Shown in pieces: positions 53,155-54,188 of a stretch of 54,188 nt of DNA (positions are counted from its first letter, which is position 1; every line of letters begins with the position of its first letter). Below the pieces are notes generated by a model that was not told the origin of the DNA, searched no databases, and was given only the letters and a program-made list of their open reading frames with translations. A program made the translations under genes and the position numbers. This DNA comes from Acrocarpospora macrocephala. GTDB taxonomy: Bacteria > Actinomycetota > Actinomycetes > Streptosporangiales > Streptosporangiaceae. The stretch lies in NCBI RefSeq assembly GCF_009687865.1, contig NZ_BLAE01000079.1:1-54188 (forward strand), in the 5' to 3' direction.

Positions 53155-53529
53155 GAACACCTAACTGGCCGGGCCAAGTCCCAGTTCGAGATAGCCATCG
53201 ATCGAATCCTGATGACCGAGGACCCGGCCATGGTGTTCAGCCAGTTCGCCGCCGATCTCCAGAACTATGTGCACCTGATCAACACCCTGGTGCAGCAGCT
53301 CGCGTCAATCTCACGGATCCCGTTCCACTATTTCCTCCTCAACGGCGGGCAGGCCCAGCCCGATGCGGCGATCACCTCAGCGGAGGCGGGCCTGGCCAAC
53401 AAGCCCCGCGAACGGATGATCCACTTCGGTGAGGCCTGGGAACAGGCGATGAGGTGGCTGTGCGCGGTGCCGCGCTGGGTCTTGCCGTCCACGATCAAGA
53501 GGATCAGCCCGTCGGGGGTCTTCATATAG
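53155..53529 (+). pseudogene. Remnant of a phage portal protein (SPP1 Gp6-like)
   Basis: In-frame translation starting at the NicO stop reads AKSQFEIAIDRIL, then MTEDPAMVFSQFAADLQNYV and SRIPFHYFLLNGG. This matches the C-terminal half of SPP1-type portal proteins. The ATG at 53212 begins inside the homologous part, and the 5' half is missing because the NicO gene ends directly before. After about 53455 the match stops. It is a decayed phage fragment. Confidence 0.7.
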
Positions 53530-53837
53530 ATCGGCGAGCTGGGCGGCCCGGTGAGCGGCGCACGCGGCGTCGAGGTGTACTGCGTTGCCTGCGCGACCGT
53601 GTCACACACGGGGTCGCTGTCTCAAGATCGGAGAACTCCCTCAACCCAGCGATGGCGGTGGGTAGGTAGATCTTTTCACCAGCATCGTGACCTGCGGTTT
53701 TACCGCGGATCAAGGCCAGGTTTTGAGTTCCTAACGGAAGTCAAGCCGATCAAGCTTTGAAGGATCAGGGTAGGCGGGGTCGACGCCGGGACTGGGTGTC
53801 ACGGCGTTGCGCGTCGGTTGGGGGTGGTGAGGGCCGG
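53530..53837. other. Region without recognisable gene, mobile-element debris
   Basis: No coding region can be supported. A minus-strand frame (53328-53609) reads KTPDGLILLIVDGKTQ, which I could not assign. Base use is less GC-biased than in the genes to the left. Confidence 0.4.
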
Positions 53838-54188
53838 TCAGGCCGTCGTGTGGCGGGTAGCCTTGCTGCTGGACGGGCCGGCTGCCGGAGCGTCGTGTGG
53901 CGACTCCTGACCGCGTCGGCTCGTCCCCTGTTTCGTGCCCTGTTTCGTGTCCTGTTTCGTGTCCTGTTTGGTGCCCTGTTTCAGCCGTGTGCTGGCGCGT
54001 TTGGGCCGGTTCTTGGCGCGGTCGGCGTCGCTGACCGCGTATCGCTCGGCGCAGATCGCCTTGGCCTCCTCCACGGTGAGGGGGCGGCCGTCGAGATCGC
54101 GGAGTTGGTAGGGGGTGCGGCTGCGCCAGCAGGCGGCCAGCCGGGTGACCAGGACGGCGGCCAGGGTGCAGACGGCGGAGTTGTGGTG
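53838..54188 (-). CDS. C-terminal part of a probable transposase, cut by the window end
   Basis: 117 residues, open at the window edge. The part read in from the edge (AVCTLAAVLVTRLAACWRS, QLRDLDGRPLTVEEAKAICAERY) resembles the end of transposases common in actinobacteria, perhaps IS110 type; that family call is tentative. A Lys-Gln-Gly/Asp-Thr repeat (five units) and a Ser/Pro-rich tail follow. An internal ATG-like start would give 78 residues, but the frame clearly continues upstream. Confidence 0.5.
   Translation of the reverse strand, partial: HHNSAVCTLAAVLVTRLAACWRSRTPYQLRDLDGRPLTVEEAKAICAERYAVSDADRAKNRPKRASTRLKQGTKQDTKQDTKQGTKQGTSRRGQESPHDAPAAGPSSSKATRHTTA
53922..53981. repeat. 12-bp tandem repeat, five units
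   Basis: Units of the form CGTGCCCTGTTT with few changes, in frame within the putative transposase end, coding for KQGT/KQDT. Confidence 0.85.

Overview
The window is high-GC actinobacterial chromosome. DUF2469, conservon operons, HutF-type histidine degradation, paired signal peptidases and amtB-glnB-glnD all point to a sporulating actinomycete. Gene content and style suggest Streptosporangiales (Nonomuraea/Streptosporangium-like), but the genus cannot be fixed from this sequence alone. Most of the left half is coded on the minus strand. Positions 1-257 hold no gene or clear signal that I can support.

Layout. (1) 258-7361: a conserved housekeeping block on the minus strand, read ffh, rpsP, khpA, rimM, trmD, rplS, two signal peptidases, rnhB, DUF2469. 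(2) 7424-28392: three complete conservon operons (sensor kinase, roadblock protein, DUF742 protein, small GTPase), all on the minus strand. Between the first and second sits a plus-strand ABC importer plus O-methyltransferase operon. Between the second and third sit a UGT-type glycosyltransferase and an orphan polyamine-type binding lipoprotein. In Streptomyces ffh and glnD are neighbours, so this 21 kb looks like an expansion inside an otherwise syntenic block. (3) 28545-32492: the nitrogen operon amtB-glnB-glnD with a GlnR-like site upstream. (4) 32798-33763: a group-2 sigma factor with an unusual region 4.2.

(5) 33905-44023: histidine utilisation. hutI, hutF and an M20 amidohydrolase form one operon and hutU stands apart. 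Between them lie an SDR gene, a PadR-controlled drug-efflux ABC pair and an RpiR-family regulator. Both hut transcription units carry the same inverted repeat, TGAATG-N4-CATTCA, just before the ribosome binding site, so the RpiR protein is a good candidate for their regulator. A triple 112-bp tandem repeat lies between rpiR and hutU. (6) 44255-46224: a small HTH protein and an ABC exporter, behind three regularly spaced GGTCAA-N6-TTGACC operators. (7) 46568-48481: a secreted GH5 mannanase with two fibronectin III domains and a CBM2. (8) 48641-53154: a DUF4331 secreted protein, a membrane-anchored TPR protein and a NicO-type metal permease with a very histidine-rich loop. (9) 53155-54188: decayed mobile DNA, namely a phage portal protein remnant and a probable transposase C-terminus.

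How the genes work together. Region 1 is translation and protein export. The conservons are membrane signalling complexes thought to couple a sensor kinase-like receptor to a small GTPase. Regions 3 and 5 both concern nitrogen supply: ammonium uptake with PII control, and ammonia plus glutamate from histidine. The right end is extracellular: mannan degradation and a possible metal-handling cassette. Gene boundaries are supported by codon overlaps (ATGA/GTGA) and visible ribosome binding sites. Regulatory calls rest on inverted repeats seen in the sequence and are inference unless stated.
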